Assembly: GCA_965263105.1 (NCBI GenBank)
Contig: CBDHGL010000003.1
Span: 744,001-808,000 of the forward strand
DNA from: JBCCTX01 sp965263105
GTDB taxonomy: Bacteria; Bacteroidota; Bacteroidia; J057
Reading direction: 5' to 3'
DNA length: 64,000 nucleotides
Positions 29,446 to 39,494 of this stretch are shown one piece after another. Below the pieces are notes generated by a model. The model ran no database searches, was not told the DNA's origin, and saw only the letters and a list, made by a program, of their open reading frames with translations. Position numbers and translations under genes: made by a program. Within the stretch, counting starts at the first letter, position 1. Each line of letters starts with the position of its first letter.

Positions 29446-30348
29446 CTACTTCTCCAGCCCCAATTCCTTGATTCGATCTGTTACTTCTTTCTCTGTAAGG
29501 CTGGTAAGACGGGCGATTGTGGGGAGATCGAAGCCTTCATTGAATAAGTTGGAGATGAAGAGGTTTTGCTGTTCGATATTGCCTTGCTTAATGGCTTGTT
29601 CATAAGTAGTCATAGCTTCATTTCTTAAAGAAGTGGACAATTTCTCTCCTAAGATACGAATTTCTAAAATGCTAAGTTTGTTTGTTCCGTATATGTAGTT
29701 CCAAAGGATTTTGATATACTGTTTTTGGGATGGGTCAGCCAAGTAGGGTTCTGCTTCCCAGAATAGACGGTCTATATGCTGTTTGATGTATTGGGTCTCC
29801 TTGAAATGCTTGAGAACCAACAAGACGTTTCTGACTAAACCTGCTTGTAAGGTCATCAGGGCCTCATCCGACCAATCAGCCAAATCCGTCAAGAGGTACT
29901 GAAAGTTGGGGATGAAGGGTGTCAAGGTAGCATCCAAGCCCGGGAAATGGCTGGTAAATGTCCTTTTTTCCCATTTCTCCTTTCCGTGATACACGACGAT
30001 GGGAATGACGATGCCCAAGCCTTCTTTCTTTTTGGGCTGCTGGTCCCAGGCTTCCAGCAGATAGCGTAGCAATTGCAAGTAGATAATCCCATCGGGTTTC
30101 GATTTGTGCTCGAATAAAAGCGACAATTTAATCTCCTCTTCCCCATACTTACACCTATATACCACATCCGACAGGTATTCCTTCAGCTCCTCATTTACAT
30201 AAGAACCAGGAGCCAGTTCTAGGCTCGATAAATCGAGTTGGGAAGTCAGGTCTAAGGGAAGGAAATTACGGATATAATCCGCAGCGATCCGAGGATCGGA
30301 AAAGGTGGACTTAAAGAGGTGATCGTGGGGCTTGTTGGGAAGGCTCAT
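29446..30348 (-). CDS. Rpn-family recombination-promoting nuclease / putative transposase
   Basis: A 300-residue protein of the Rpn (PD-(D/E)XK nuclease) family. The start PHDHLFKSTFSD is typical of the family (compare H-D-x-x-F-K), and the nuclease core has LSLLFEHKSKPDGIIYLQLLRYL at about 76-98, with the E-H-K catalytic motif, followed by IVIPIVVYHG. The C-terminus (about 275-298) looks like a small helix-turn-helix (G-F-D-L-P-T-I-A-R-L-T). Rpn proteins promote RecA-independent recombination and some act in defence. A degraded copy lies 1.4 kb away at 28577. It sits immediately outside the inverted repeat that bounds the accessory island. Confidence 0.88.
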   Translation of the reverse strand: MSLPNKPHDHLFKSTFSDPRIAADYIRNFLPLDLTSQLDLSSLELAPGSYVNEELKEYLSDVVYRCKYGEEEIKLSLLFEHKSKPDGIIYLQLLRYLLEAWDQQPKKKEGLGIVIPIVVYHGKEKWEKRTFTSHFPGLDATLTPFIPNFQYLLTDLADWSDEALMTLQAGLVRNVLLVLKHFKETQYIKQHIDRLFWEAEPYLADPSQKQYIKILWNYIYGTNKLSILEIRILGEKLSTSLRNEAMTTYEQAIKQGNIEQQNLFISNLFNEGFDLPTIARLTSLTEKEVTDRIKELGLEK

Positions 30349-30441
30349 GGGCTTTTGTTAAGCACCACGAAGGTAATAAAAAACGATTCTAAAATCAATA
30401 AATGATTTAATGAATTAATGGAAAGGTTGTTGGGTTAAATT

Positions 30442-30653
30442 AATTTGAGTAATGGATAATTATCCTTGATTATCAGCAAGTTATGGATAACTATTTTTCT
30501 GTCAATGATGAGTTAGCTACCTTTTTTAGAAAAACGTAGCGCCAAAAATCGCAAAATACCCCCCTTTTTATTCCCCCCTGCAGTAGTAGGGGGGAAAAGA
30601 AGGGGGGTACACAAGCCCCCCCGGTTCCCAACGAATTTTGCAGGCCTACACAC
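30442..30653. repeat. Left arm of a ~210-bp inverted repeat bounding the accessory island
   Basis: The reverse complement of this stretch reappears at 47611-48095, interrupted there by a 280-bp insertion. Matches include GGATAATTATCCTTGATTA, TCTAAAAAAGGTAGCTAA and GGCCTGCAAAATTCGT. Internally it can form a long hairpin of C- and G-runs (TACCCCCC.../...GGGGGGTA). The surrounding gap 30349-30824 has no gene; near 30770 CTCTGCGGCCTCTGCGG resembles interspersed repeat words. Confidence 0.88.
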
Positions 30654-30824
30654 CTTAGTTTGTTATTTTATCTTAGCTCCTTATCCAAAATTCAAGTTAA
30701 ATTGGTATCAATAATTGACCCTTCCTCCAAAATACCGGGTATTTTCTCCGCGTAGCTCCTTATAAAAGCTCTGCGGCCTCTGCGGTTAACAGAAATAGAG
30801 AATAGTCAGTATGGACTCATCACC

Positions 30825-33706
30825 CTAATCCCCAAGCTTCTTCCTCGAAGACCTTACCCCAAAAACCAAGCCCAATAGAATCAGAAAGCCCAACAGGAAG
30901 TAGCCCCAATATCCCCAAGAGGATTTTAAAGACAATGCCCCTGGATCCCCCTTCAGCACAAAGCCTGCCCAAAAGTAGGGATGGCTTTTCATGGCGATCT
31001 CTTGGTTCTGGATATAGGTTACCTTGGCCTGCTGGAGAGCTAGGTCTTTATCTTCGCCCGCTTTCAAGCCCTCGTAGAAGGACACCATCAGTTCCGAAGT
31101 ACTTTCATCCGAGACTTTCCATAGACTCATGAGCAGGCTCTTGACGCCTGCGTAGAAAAAGGCGCGGGACAAACTCATGATGCCTTCTCCCTTTTCCAGT
31201 TTGCCAACCCCTGTGTTACAGGCACTTAATACCACTAAGTTGGCAGGAAGTCTCATGTTGTAGATCTCATAGGCGTGTAGAAAACCGTCGTAGACAGAAT
31301 CATCTTCTGGGGCAAAAACCAGTTTGCTATAAAGAGGTTGTTGGTCTTCAACCAGGCCGTGGGTGGCTAAGTGTAGAACTTGGTATTGGTCTGCCTCGCG
31401 ATGGAAGTCGGATTCGAGCGCACTAGTTTGGAAAAAACCTTGCCCTCCAATCATCTCGGAAATCCGAGAGATTTCTTCCTGAGCATATGGAAGTTGGACC
31501 GAACCATCACGGGTGAGGAAGCGGTTCAGTGCCAAGGTTGGACGGACTCTGTGATTTGGACTCTCTTCATAGCTGGGGGCAAAGCCCAACCAATTGTGGG
31601 GGGGCATTTGCCCGATGGCTCTTGCTGCTCCAGCCAATGGGTGGCAGAATGGGTATAGCTGATGGCATGGGAGTGGATGAGGTAGGGGAGGTCGGAATAG
31701 CGCCATTCCTCTTGGGGGAGTTCCTCAAGTAGGGCCTCAAAAGGGATATAGCTGAGGATCCCGTCCGGGGAGATGATGAGTCGATCGATCTCTTCTGGGA
31801 GTTGAGATAGAATGGGTTCCAGGAGAGTTTGATATAGGGTTTGGGCGTTTTGGACATAGCTTTCTCCTCGTTCTGCAGAGGTGAGTTCATTCGGAGAAGA
31901 AAGATATTCCAAGTAGGCTTGGATCGAGGTTAGCAGACTATCTGTAAAGGGTATGCGCTTAGATATCTGTTGATCTGGATGGATGCCCATGACAAAAATG
32001 TTGGAGTCTCCAACGAAGTATTGGAGGAAAATTTCCTTTTCTTGGAGTTGACTTTTTACTTCTTCTAAACTGGCTAAGTCTAAATTATATTTTTGTTTGT
32101 AATAGGAAGGATAATCATTTTCCAGCGTATCTTGGAAGCTATTGTAACGTTGCTGGATGGCATAGACACTGTCTTGAAGTTGAGATATTTTTAAGGAGTT
32201 CTTAACTAATTTATTTTGTTCGTCGTACAAAGATTTTTCGTAGTAGGCTAAGTCTCTTTTATAGTTTTTTTCTCTTTTTTTCATTTCTGGGGGTAAACCG
32301 AGTTTAGCCTCTTGTTCTAATAAGGCTTCGTAAAGAAGGATAGATTTACTCTGTTCAATAATGAGAAAGTTATCTAATGCTGTTAAGTCTGAAGCATAAG
32401 ATAAGGCAGTCTCATAAAAAATGTGAGAAAGCTTAGCAAGACCCAATTTGGAACCCTCAAGTTGGAATGATCGACGTATTTGGGAGATGAGACCTTTCCC
32501 TAATTCTATTTCTTTAATAAGGGATGATTGGAAGTTTATTGTCTCGTACTGCTGACGGAGGGAAATTTTCTTTGTCAGGGTTTCCAGCGCCCAAAACATA
32601 TATCGATAATCTTCTGCTTTAAGAGATATCTTTGTTGTATCCAGACTACAGATTTGAAGGGCCTTATTTAGGATATTTTTGGCATTTTTAGGTTGGTTTA
32701 GAGAAAGAAAACAGTCCGCAAGTAGCATGTAGGTATCATATCTAGTCAGGAGATAATAATTTTCATCATCGGGATGATTGATTTGAAGACTTTTTTTCAA
32801 TAATTCATATGCTTCCTGGGCTTTTTTACTTTTTAATAGCGCCGCCCCTAGAACATTTAATGTATTTGCACGATTATTGGCAGCACTTTCGAAGGGAATA
32901 AGGTCAAAGGCTTTTTGGGCATATATCAAGGCACTATCTATTTCATTTAATTGGTGGAAAACCCGGGACTTACCCCGATACAGATACATCGCTTGTGAGT
33001 TAGGATTAGGGAACTGATCTTGGAAGGAATGAAAAATGCTATCAAGTTGATTAAATGCGGCTAGAGCTAATTCAAACTGGGAGTTATTGAGATAGGTGAA
33101 ACCAATTGTTGATTGGGCAAAGAAAATGCTATAAGCATCAATTTCCTGACTCTGAGCAATTCTTAAAACCTTTTGGCATAGAATTAAAGATTGTTGAAAG
33201 TCGCCTAAATTTTTATATCCGCCGGTAGCACTCAAAAAGTAACGTGGGCCAGTTTGGGGATCAATAAATTCTACCTTATCAAAAAGGGGGAATATCTTTT
33301 CATAAGTCTGGATGCCTTGTAAGGTTTGATCTTCCCACAGATGCAAAGCTGCCATATTTCCTCCCGCATATACATAATTACGAGCGTCTATGGGATTGGA
33401 AAGAGACAAATATTGCTGTGCAAACTCCCAATTCAAAATGGTGACACTATCGGCTCTTTTTTCATCATCAACATTTTCATAATACAGTTGAAGGTAAAGC
33501 CTACATTCCAAAAAATCTGAATAGTTCCCTTGCTCCCAAAAATAATCTATGGCACGAATACAATAAAAAATAGCACTATCGGGGTATTCTTCTACCATTT
33601 GAGTTGCCTTTTCCTTGTAAACAAAACCGATTTCCTCCTCTTGAGCGAAGTACTTGTTCATCCCCAAAAATATTACCACTAGGAAAAAGAAGGAGTTACG
33701 GAGCAT
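30825..33706 (-). CDS. Exported TPR-CHAT caspase-like protease, membrane-anchored, frameshifted
   Basis: Two frames encode one protein of about 960 residues paralogous to the gene at 35357-38254. The first (start 33706) has a signal peptide, TPR-like helices to about residue 450, and the N-terminal half of the CHAT domain. The second (to 30825) carries the CHAT dyad, LHLATHG (His) and VVLSACNTG (Cys), plus a C-terminal transmembrane helix (YFLLGFLILLGLVFG). The break is at the G-run 31598-31604; one more G restores C-P-P-H-N-W-L-G. Just after, nine residues (SPNHRVRPT) read out of frame relative to the paralogue's A-Q-I-T-E-S-V-K-P, implying two further compensating indels. CHAT faces the periplasm if the signal peptide works. 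Confidence 0.85.
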
Positions 33707-33764
33707 AGTTTATAGAATATCCATACTAGGGCAAAACCTGGCCCCAGTATGAATTATAAAGGTA

Positions 33765-34730
33765 TTATGGATTTTTAGAAAAACTCAAGGTCTCAACGCC
33801 GTTTTCTCCATTCAATTTGAGAAAATATACGCCTGGAACAAAATTCTGGGTATCGATGGTGAAATACTGAGAATTGTCAAAGGCCTTTACTCGAGGTTCC
33901 ACATTCATTTGTTGACCTGCTGCATTGTAAATAGCTAAATGAACAGGGTTGGAAGTATTTGTATACTCAACTTGGAGAACCTCATTCACTGGATTGGGCC
34001 AAAGATTTATCTCATGGTCATTTAATCTTCCCTCAGAAAGCAAAAAGCCTTCATCAGTAGAAGAAGCTACTCTATCATTCCCGCCCCCAGGTCTCAGTTT
34101 CTTGCCTTGAATACAATTTGGACTATATATATCTTCACAGTCATCTTGGGCAGGATAAACATAGTAACGATAGAATTTCTCTCGCCTTCTATTTGTTTGA
34201 TAGGCATGTGCTGAGGATAGCCTGACTTTTATGGTGTAATATTCTAGATCTCTGAATTGCCCATCAAAGCTCGTTTGATTTATGTCCATAGTAAAGTGAA
34301 GCTGTCCATCTGGGATAGTTACCCACTGGAAATCGTGTACAAGCTGATGATTTACCTTTTTCCTAGCATATACATTCCTGTCTTGAAAATGTCCTTGGAA
34401 AATTTGTTTTTCTTCTCCTGATTCAAATTCATCAACTATCCATATTCGGATAAAGTGAATATTCCAATTACTTTCATTATATAAAAACGACATAGTGAGC
34501 TGATCTCCATCATACAGATCCAGAGATACTGCACTATACTCAAAGCCGTAAGTATTAGTCATAGGCGTTCCATTGAAGGTAATGTAAGGTTTGGTATTTT
34601 CCATTGCCGTTCCATATGGGAAGACATTTAAGCCTGCATGACTTTGGTTCTGCCATTGCCCATAAAGCGCCGGACTCGCCATCATGACAAGCAAGGTAAG
34701 TAGACTTGTTAGTGTGCTAATTTGTTTCAT
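33765..34730 (-). CDS. Secreted protein with type IX secretion (type A) sorting domain
   Basis: A 321-residue exported protein: signal peptide 1-25 (ALYGQW), a beta-rich middle without a recognised family, a Cys-containing segment near 195-208 (DDCEDIYSPNC), a low-complexity linker, and a C-terminal T9SS type A sorting domain from about residue 240 (LWPNPVNEVLQV, LAIYNAAGQQM, VPGVYFLKL). T9SS cargo is moved across the outer membrane and often anchored to the surface. It lies 59 bp upstream of the frameshifted TPR-CHAT gene on the same strand, so it may be a co-expressed partner or substrate. Confidence 0.82.
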   Translation of the reverse strand: MKQISTLTSLLTLLVMMASPALYGQWQNQSHAGLNVFPYGTAMENTKPYITFNGTPMTNTYGFEYSAVSLDLYDGDQLTMSFLYNESNWNIHFIRIWIVDEFESGEEKQIFQGHFQDRNVYARKKVNHQLVHDFQWVTIPDGQLHFTMDINQTSFDGQFRDLEYYTIKVRLSSAHAYQTNRRREKFYRYYVYPAQDDCEDIYSPNCIQGKKLRPGGGNDRVASSTDEGFLLSEGRLNDHEINLWPNPVNEVLQVEYTNTSNPVHLAIYNAAGQQMNVEPRVKAFDNSQYFTIDTQNFVPGVYFLKLNGENGVETLSFSKNP

Positions 34731-35019
34731 TTCAGTTATTTAATAGGTTAAAAATTAAGGATGTTATATAGACTTGTTTCTAAATGAACATTCAAAAAGG
34801 ATAGCTGCACTATTCGGTTGAATAGTGGGATAGGATACTAGCTCCTGTTCCCATTTCATGGAAGAAGATGGGAATCAAAAGAATAGTACATAGGAATTAG
34901 CTGCTGGAATACCCGATGTCAGGCTCAGCCTTGAGGGGGTGAAGCAAAATGGCAAGGAGAGAAAATGGCTGACTCCCGGGGGGAGTAGCCCTTCTCAGGC
35001 AATTGGATTGAACACAATT

Positions 35020-35246
35020 CATGTAGCTATACTAGATTAAAATACAACACAATCAGGCTCTGTCAATCCCTATTCCCGTAGCCTCCTGAATCTTCCCGAA
35101 CTATTTTCAAAAATGTCGGGAAAGATGTACTAGCCATGAGATTAGTGGGTGTCATGCGCCTTTGCGATGTACAACCCACAATCAAGGCTCTAACGGTTGG
35201 GGTTGAACAGAGAGGCCACCCCCCAGTGGCCTCTCGCTTTTACTAC
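35020..35246 (+). ncRNA. Candidate structured RNA, copy A
   Basis: About 225 bp are conserved with 39112-39341, including a nearly invariant 65-nt core (from GGGTGTCATGCGCC to GGGGTTGAACAGAG). Three hairpins are visible: TTCCCGA/TCGGGAA at about 35094-35121, an imperfect stem around CGC-CTTT-GCG with GGGT/ACCC ends, and a terminator stem with T-run. No reading frame is shared by both copies. It is most of the content of the 626-bp gap 34731-35356. Strand is inferred from the terminator. Function unknown. Confidence 0.6.
35211..35241 (+). terminator. Terminator of candidate RNA copy A
   Basis: A perfect 9-bp stem AGAGGCCAC/GTGGCCTCT with a C-rich loop is followed by CGCTTTT. Two stem positions differ from copy B with both partners changed. 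Confidence 0.75.
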
Positions 35247-35356
35247 ATGAATATAAATATTATTCTCTGTTGAAAAAGCTTTCTACAGAAAAAATATACG
35301 CTCAATTTGGGGGAAAATAATTACCCAATTGTCTAAGGGGAAGAAGGAGGGTTGTT

Positions 35357-38254
35357 TTAGGACTTTTTGTGTGTGGTATAACGGTAGAATATAAGCCCAA
35401 AGGTAAGTAAGAGCAAACCTCCTAGTACCCATTGCCAATAATTATTATTGCTTAAGGAAATAGCCTGCTTATCCCCCTTCAGCACAAAGCCTGCCCAAAA
35501 GTAGGGATGGCTTTTCATCGCGATCTCCTGGTTCCAGATATAGTCAACCTTGGCCTGCTGCAGAGCTAGGTCTTTATCTTTACCTGCTTTCAAGCCCTCA
35601 TAAAAGGACACCATCAGTTCAGAAGTACTTTCATCTGAGACTTTCCATAGGCTCATGAGCAGGCTCTTGACGCCTGCGTAGAAAAAGGCGCGGGACAAAC
35701 TCATGATGCCTTCTCCCTTTTCCAGTTTGCCAACCCCTGTGTTACAGGCACTTAATACCACTAAGTTGGCAGGAAGTCTCATGTTGTAGATCTCATAGGC
35801 GTGTAGAAAACCGTCGTAGACAGAGTCATCTTCTGGGGCAAATACCAGTTTGCTGTAAAGAGGCTGGCGATCTTCGACTAGACCATGGGTCGCTAAATGG
35901 AGGATCTGGTATTGGTCTGCCTCTCTGTGAAAGTCAGATTCCAAGGCACTGCTTTGAAACAAGCCCTGGCCCCCAACCATCTGGGAAATCTGAGTGATCT
36001 CTTCCTGGGCATAGGGAAGTTGCACCGAACCATCACGAGTAAGAAAGCGATTTAGGGCTATAGGCTTTACGGATTCTGTGATCTGAGCGTCTTCGTAGCT
36101 AGGGGCAAAGCCCAGCCAATTATTGGGGGGGGCTTGGTCAGACTTCTCCTGCTGCTCTAACCAATGGGTAGCAGAATGGGTATAGCTGATGGCATGGGAA
36201 TGGATGAGGTAGGGGAGATCGGAATAGCGCCATTCCTCTTGAGGTAAGCTTTCTATTAAGGCCTCGAAAGGGATATAACTTAGGATGCCATCTGGCGAGA
36301 TAATTAGTCGGTTGATCTCTTCTGGGAGTTGAGCAAGAACAGGTCTCAGGAGGGTTTGGTACAGATTGTGGGCATTATAAAGATAGCTTTCTCCCCGCTC
36401 TTCTGAGGAAAGTTCATCTGGAGAAGAGAGAAATTCCAAGTAGGCTCGGATAGAGGATAGGAGGCTATCTGTGAAGGGAATGCGTTCAAAAACTTGCATA
36501 TTGGGGTGGATGCCCATGACAAAGATGCTAGAGTCTCCTGCGAAGAATTGGAGGAAGGCTTCGTTTGCTTGGAGTTGGCCTTTTACCTCCTCCAAATTGG
36601 CTAACTCCAGATTGTATTTATGTTTATAGTAGGAAGAAAAATTTAATTCTAGGGTATCTTGAAAGCGTTTGTAGGATTGTTGAGTGGAGAAGAGGGATTC
36701 TTGCAGTTGCTTGACCTTATTATTATCACTTTTTGTTTTTCTCTTTTCATCAAATAGGGCTTTTTCATAGTAAGCAAGGTCCCGTTTATATCGCCGCTCT
36801 TTGTTTTGAAATTCGTACGGAAGTCTTATTTGGGCCTCCTTTTTCTGAAGAGCTTCATATAGGAGGATTGCTTTGGAGGACTCTATGTACTGGAAGACTA
36901 TATCAAAATTGGGAACTTTTTCCTCCTGATTTTGAATATGGTGAGCTACTCGCAAACCATTATTTACGATGCTATGAATAACTTTTCCTATTCCCAGTTT
37001 TGAATCTTCGTATTGGAAGGATTGACGGAGCTTAATACCTAGCTTCATACCGATGTCTGTCCAAGTCAATGCCTTTGATAAACTATCCGGCGATTCAAGA
37101 GTTCTTAAGCTTAAGCTTAAATTTTTTATCGTATTAAGGGCTTCAAATGGATTGGAATAATCCTGAGAGTTTAAAGAACTGGAGTTAATTCCAGGGTTAT
37201 TGATCTCCAAAATTTGATACAAATACTGAATGGAAAGCTTGGAATCATTTGCTTTTTGTGCGAGTTTCGCCAAACTCTCCAGGTTATAAATTTCCGTTTG
37301 GTATTTATATTCGTATAAAGACGGATCATTTAATTTTCTACTTCTTTGTATTAAATTTCCCCCTTCTTTGAGTCGCCCTACTTCTACACATGCTCTTCCA
37401 AAAACTGCCAAAGTATAAGATGTTAACTCTGCATCGTCTTTTGAGTCAATTAATTGCCAGGCCTTCTTCCCATAGATATATGCACTATCAGCTTGATTTA
37501 ATTGTAAGAAGCAGATGGCCTTACCTCTATTATTTAAAATGAGATTATTCTCTACTTTTTCAGAAGGGATATTCGGGTTTTGCAGATAAGCAATGGATTT
37601 ATCAAAATACAGAATGGCAGAATCAACATCGTTTTTTGCCGTATATGCCCTGCCTATATCAAAGTACAGGTTTGAAAATGCAAAGGCATTTTGTTCAGCC
37701 AATTTCGAATATAAGTTAATTGCCTTTTTGTAGAATTCAATTGCTTGGTAATGGTCTCCAATTCTTCTGTAGCATACCCCAGCTATTTTGTAAAAAGTAA
37801 CTAAATCGGAAATTCCCGTGGAATCTAGGGATTCGATTATTGAAAAGGCTTTCTTGTATAAAGAAATGCTTTCCAGGTATTGTTCAGAACTAAAAAGAAG
37901 ATAAGCCCTATTTGCAGCGGCGAATCCATATGTTTCTTTGTGTTTATATATGCCAGGATCTAAGTATTTCTGTACAAGATCCCAATTCTCCAAGGTGAGA
38001 CTATCCCCTTTTAAAAATTTTCCTTCAAGATAGAAATAGAAAGCCAAATACTGTTGGTAATCTAAAAAATTAAGGGTGTCCTCCTTTGCCTTATAGTGCT
38101 CCAATACCACCCTTGCATAAAAAATGGAAGAGTCTGGAAATTCAAATGAGAAATTCTCAGCTTTTTCCCTCAGAAATGAAATATCATCTACAGATTGGGC
38201 ATTTGTAAGGAAAGTAATTGCTATTATCTGGAAAAAAATTAGAAGATGTCTCAT
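35357..38254 (-). CDS. Exported TPR-CHAT caspase-like protease, membrane-anchored
   Basis: An intact 965-residue protein: signal peptide 1-19 (TNAQS), TPR-like helical repeats about 30-500, a coiled-coil linker to 560, a CHAT (caspase HetF-associated with TPRs) protease domain about 570-930, and a C-terminal transmembrane helix 940-958 with a short basic cytoplasmic tail. The catalytic dyad is His790 (HLATHG) and Cys837 (SACNTG). CHAT enzymes are cysteine proteases activated by partner proteins; here the architecture puts the protease in the periplasm tethered to the inner membrane. A stretch of about 175 bp around the Cys codon is identical to the paralogue at 30.8 kb, pointing to recent duplication or gene conversion. 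Substrate unknown; the T9SS protein and anti-sigma-like TPR protein nearby are candidates. Confidence 0.9.
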   Translation of the reverse strand: MRHLLIFFQIIAITFLTNAQSVDDISFLREKAENFSFEFPDSSIFYARVVLEHYKAKEDTLNFLDYQQYLAFYFYLEGKFLKGDSLTLENWDLVQKYLDPGIYKHKETYGFAAANRAYLLFSSEQYLESISLYKKAFSIIESLDSTGISDLVTFYKIAGVCYRRIGDHYQAIEFYKKAINLYSKLAEQNAFAFSNLYFDIGRAYTAKNDVDSAILYFDKSIAYLQNPNIPSEKVENNLILNNRGKAICFLQLNQADSAYIYGKKAWQLIDSKDDAELTSYTLAVFGRACVEVGRLKEGGNLIQRSRKLNDPSLYEYKYQTEIYNLESLAKLAQKANDSKLSIQYLYQILEINNPGINSSSLNSQDYSNPFEALNTIKNLSLSLRTLESPDSLSKALTWTDIGMKLGIKLRQSFQYEDSKLGIGKVIHSIVNNGLRVAHHIQNQEEKVPNFDIVFQYIESSKAILLYEALQKKEAQIRLPYEFQNKERRYKRDLAYYEKALFDEKRKTKSDNNKVKQLQESLFSTQQSYKRFQDTLELNFSSYYKHKYNLELANLEEVKGQLQANEAFLQFFAGDSSIFVMGIHPNMQVFERIPFTDSLLSSIRAYLEFLSSPDELSSEERGESYLYNAHNLYQTLLRPVLAQLPEEINRLIISPDGILSYIPFEALIESLPQEEWRYSDLPYLIHSHAISYTHSATHWLEQQEKSDQAPPNNWLGFAPSYEDAQITESVKPIALNRFLTRDGSVQLPYAQEEITQISQMVGGQGLFQSSALESDFHREADQYQILHLATHGLVEDRQPLYSKLVFAPEDDSVYDGFLHAYEIYNMRLPANLVVLSACNTGVGKLEKGEGIMSLSRAFFYAGVKSLLMSLWKVSDESTSELMVSFYEGLKAGKDKDLALQQAKVDYIWNQEIAMKSHPYFWAGFVLKGDKQAISLSNNNYWQWVLGGLLLLTFGLIFYRYTTHKKS

Positions 38255-38374
38255 ATTAAAAACGCATAAGCTAAATCTACGAATAGAAATAGCTTATGCA
38301 AATATGGAATTTTATTCAATTTAATTTGGCATCAAATTTAAAAGGAGAATTTAATCCTATACAAAGCCAAAGAA

Positions 38375-38938
38375 TTACCAAGTCCTCCTAGGCATTTCAA
38401 TAACTCTTGGGCCTGGTTTTGGGCGTGCAGGGCTGCCATTTGATGAAGACTTGGGGGAGATTAATGACCTGCCATTCACATAATTTAATTTAGGGTCTTT
38501 CCGAAAAATATAAAAATAATATATCCCATCAGGACATCTTAGCTTGAGGGTATTGTCTCCATAGTTGAATCTACTCATGGGAATGGAAATTACAACTCTA
38601 GAGCCAATATAGTAGTTTCCAATAAGGGAGTTATTGGCGAAAATTGAAAATTTAGTAATCCCAGGGTTTGAAATTATTGCTTGCTTATCTAAGGAGCTAA
38701 AATTAAATTCCATTTCCAGGTTTAAGTAATTTCCTATGTTTAATATATCATTGCTTTTATATCTTGCACCATCGTGAAAGATTTTTCCTTCCATAGAGAT
38801 TGAATTAACCTCAGGAATAAAAATTAAAGACTTTTCTTTTACAGGGCCTCCTAATATGTTACCAGCATGGTTAAATCCTGTCCCAGTAAGGAATACCAAT
38901 AAGCATAGTACGAGTGGAAATTTTAGATTTTGTTTCAT
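38375..38938 (-). CDS. Small exported protein of unknown function
   Basis: A 187-residue product with an N-terminal hydrophobic signal (LVLCLLVFLTG). The mature part is beta-rich (for example FSIFANNSLIGNYYIG) and ends in a Pro/Arg-rich tail (ARPKPGPRVIEMPRRTW). No known domain is seen. It lies 120 bp upstream of the intact TPR-CHAT gene on the same strand and has low GC content, so it may be a co-transcribed accessory of the CHAT protein. Confidence 0.6.
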   Translation of the reverse strand: MKQNLKFPLVLCLLVFLTGTGFNHAGNILGGPVKEKSLIFIPEVNSISMEGKIFHDGARYKSNDILNIGNYLNLEMEFNFSSLDKQAIISNPGITKFSIFANNSLIGNYYIGSRVVISIPMSRFNYGDNTLKLRCPDGIYYFYIFRKDPKLNYVNGRSLISPKSSSNGSPARPKPGPRVIEMPRRTW

Positions 38939-39111
38939 AATAGTTGATTTTAGTATTTGACTTGGAAATAAAATATTGCCGTTAAATTGGAATAGAACTT
39001 CAAAAAAAAGAAAGTTCTAACCCTTGCGAGCTAGCTTTTTTAAGTATTAAAAGTTTGTAAGGAGAAAAAGACTTGTGGGGCTGGTATTGAGGGTGAATGA
39101 AAAACATCTTC

Positions 39112-39341
39112 CATGTAGCTAACTAGGTTAAAAGTACAACACAATCAGGCTCTGTCAATCCCCATTCCCATAACCTCCTCCTTCTTCCCGAATTATTTTC
39201 AAAAAATCGGGAAAAATTCACCAGCCACGAGAATAGTGGGTGTCATGCGCCTTTGCGATGTACAACCCACAATCAAGGCTCTAACAGGTTGGGGTTGAAC
39301 AGAGCGACCACCCCCCAGTGGTCGCTCGCTTTTTTTACTAC
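39112..39341 (+). ncRNA. Candidate structured RNA, copy B
   Basis: Second copy of the 225-bp element, 4.1 kb from copy A in the same orientation. The core (TGTCATGCGCCTTTGCGATG and flanks) is identical, while the arms of the first and last hairpins differ in ways that keep pairing. A short internal near-repeat, CAATCAGGCTCTGTC and CAATCAAGGCTCTAAC, is present in both copies. It ends 154 bp before the first double-glycine peptide gene, so it could be a stand-alone RNA or a leader with attenuator. The rest of gap 38939-39494 holds no gene. Confidence 0.6.
39303..39336 (+). terminator. Terminator of candidate RNA copy B
   Basis: A perfect 9-bp stem AGCGACCAC/GTGGTCGCT is followed by CGC and seven T. 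Compared with copy A, A-T became C-G and G-C became A-T at two stem positions. Confidence 0.85.
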
Positions 39342-39494
39342 CTCAAAGTAGATATTTTTTTATTATGAAAGAATATTTATGGCAAAAAAATCATTTCTCA
39401 TTGGGAAAAATTCCTTCTTCATGGGAATGGCCAGTGAAAGTCAGCCCACAACAACGAAAGCTGAATACGTAAAACTCTTTTAAGAAAAAATTGT

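Noticed and set aside
35150..35220. Integron attC-like site in the repeated RNA element (AAC-ending words)
   Set aside because: The required paired GTTRRRY and RYYYAAC ends with proper spacing are absent, and a terminator with covariation explains the structure better.
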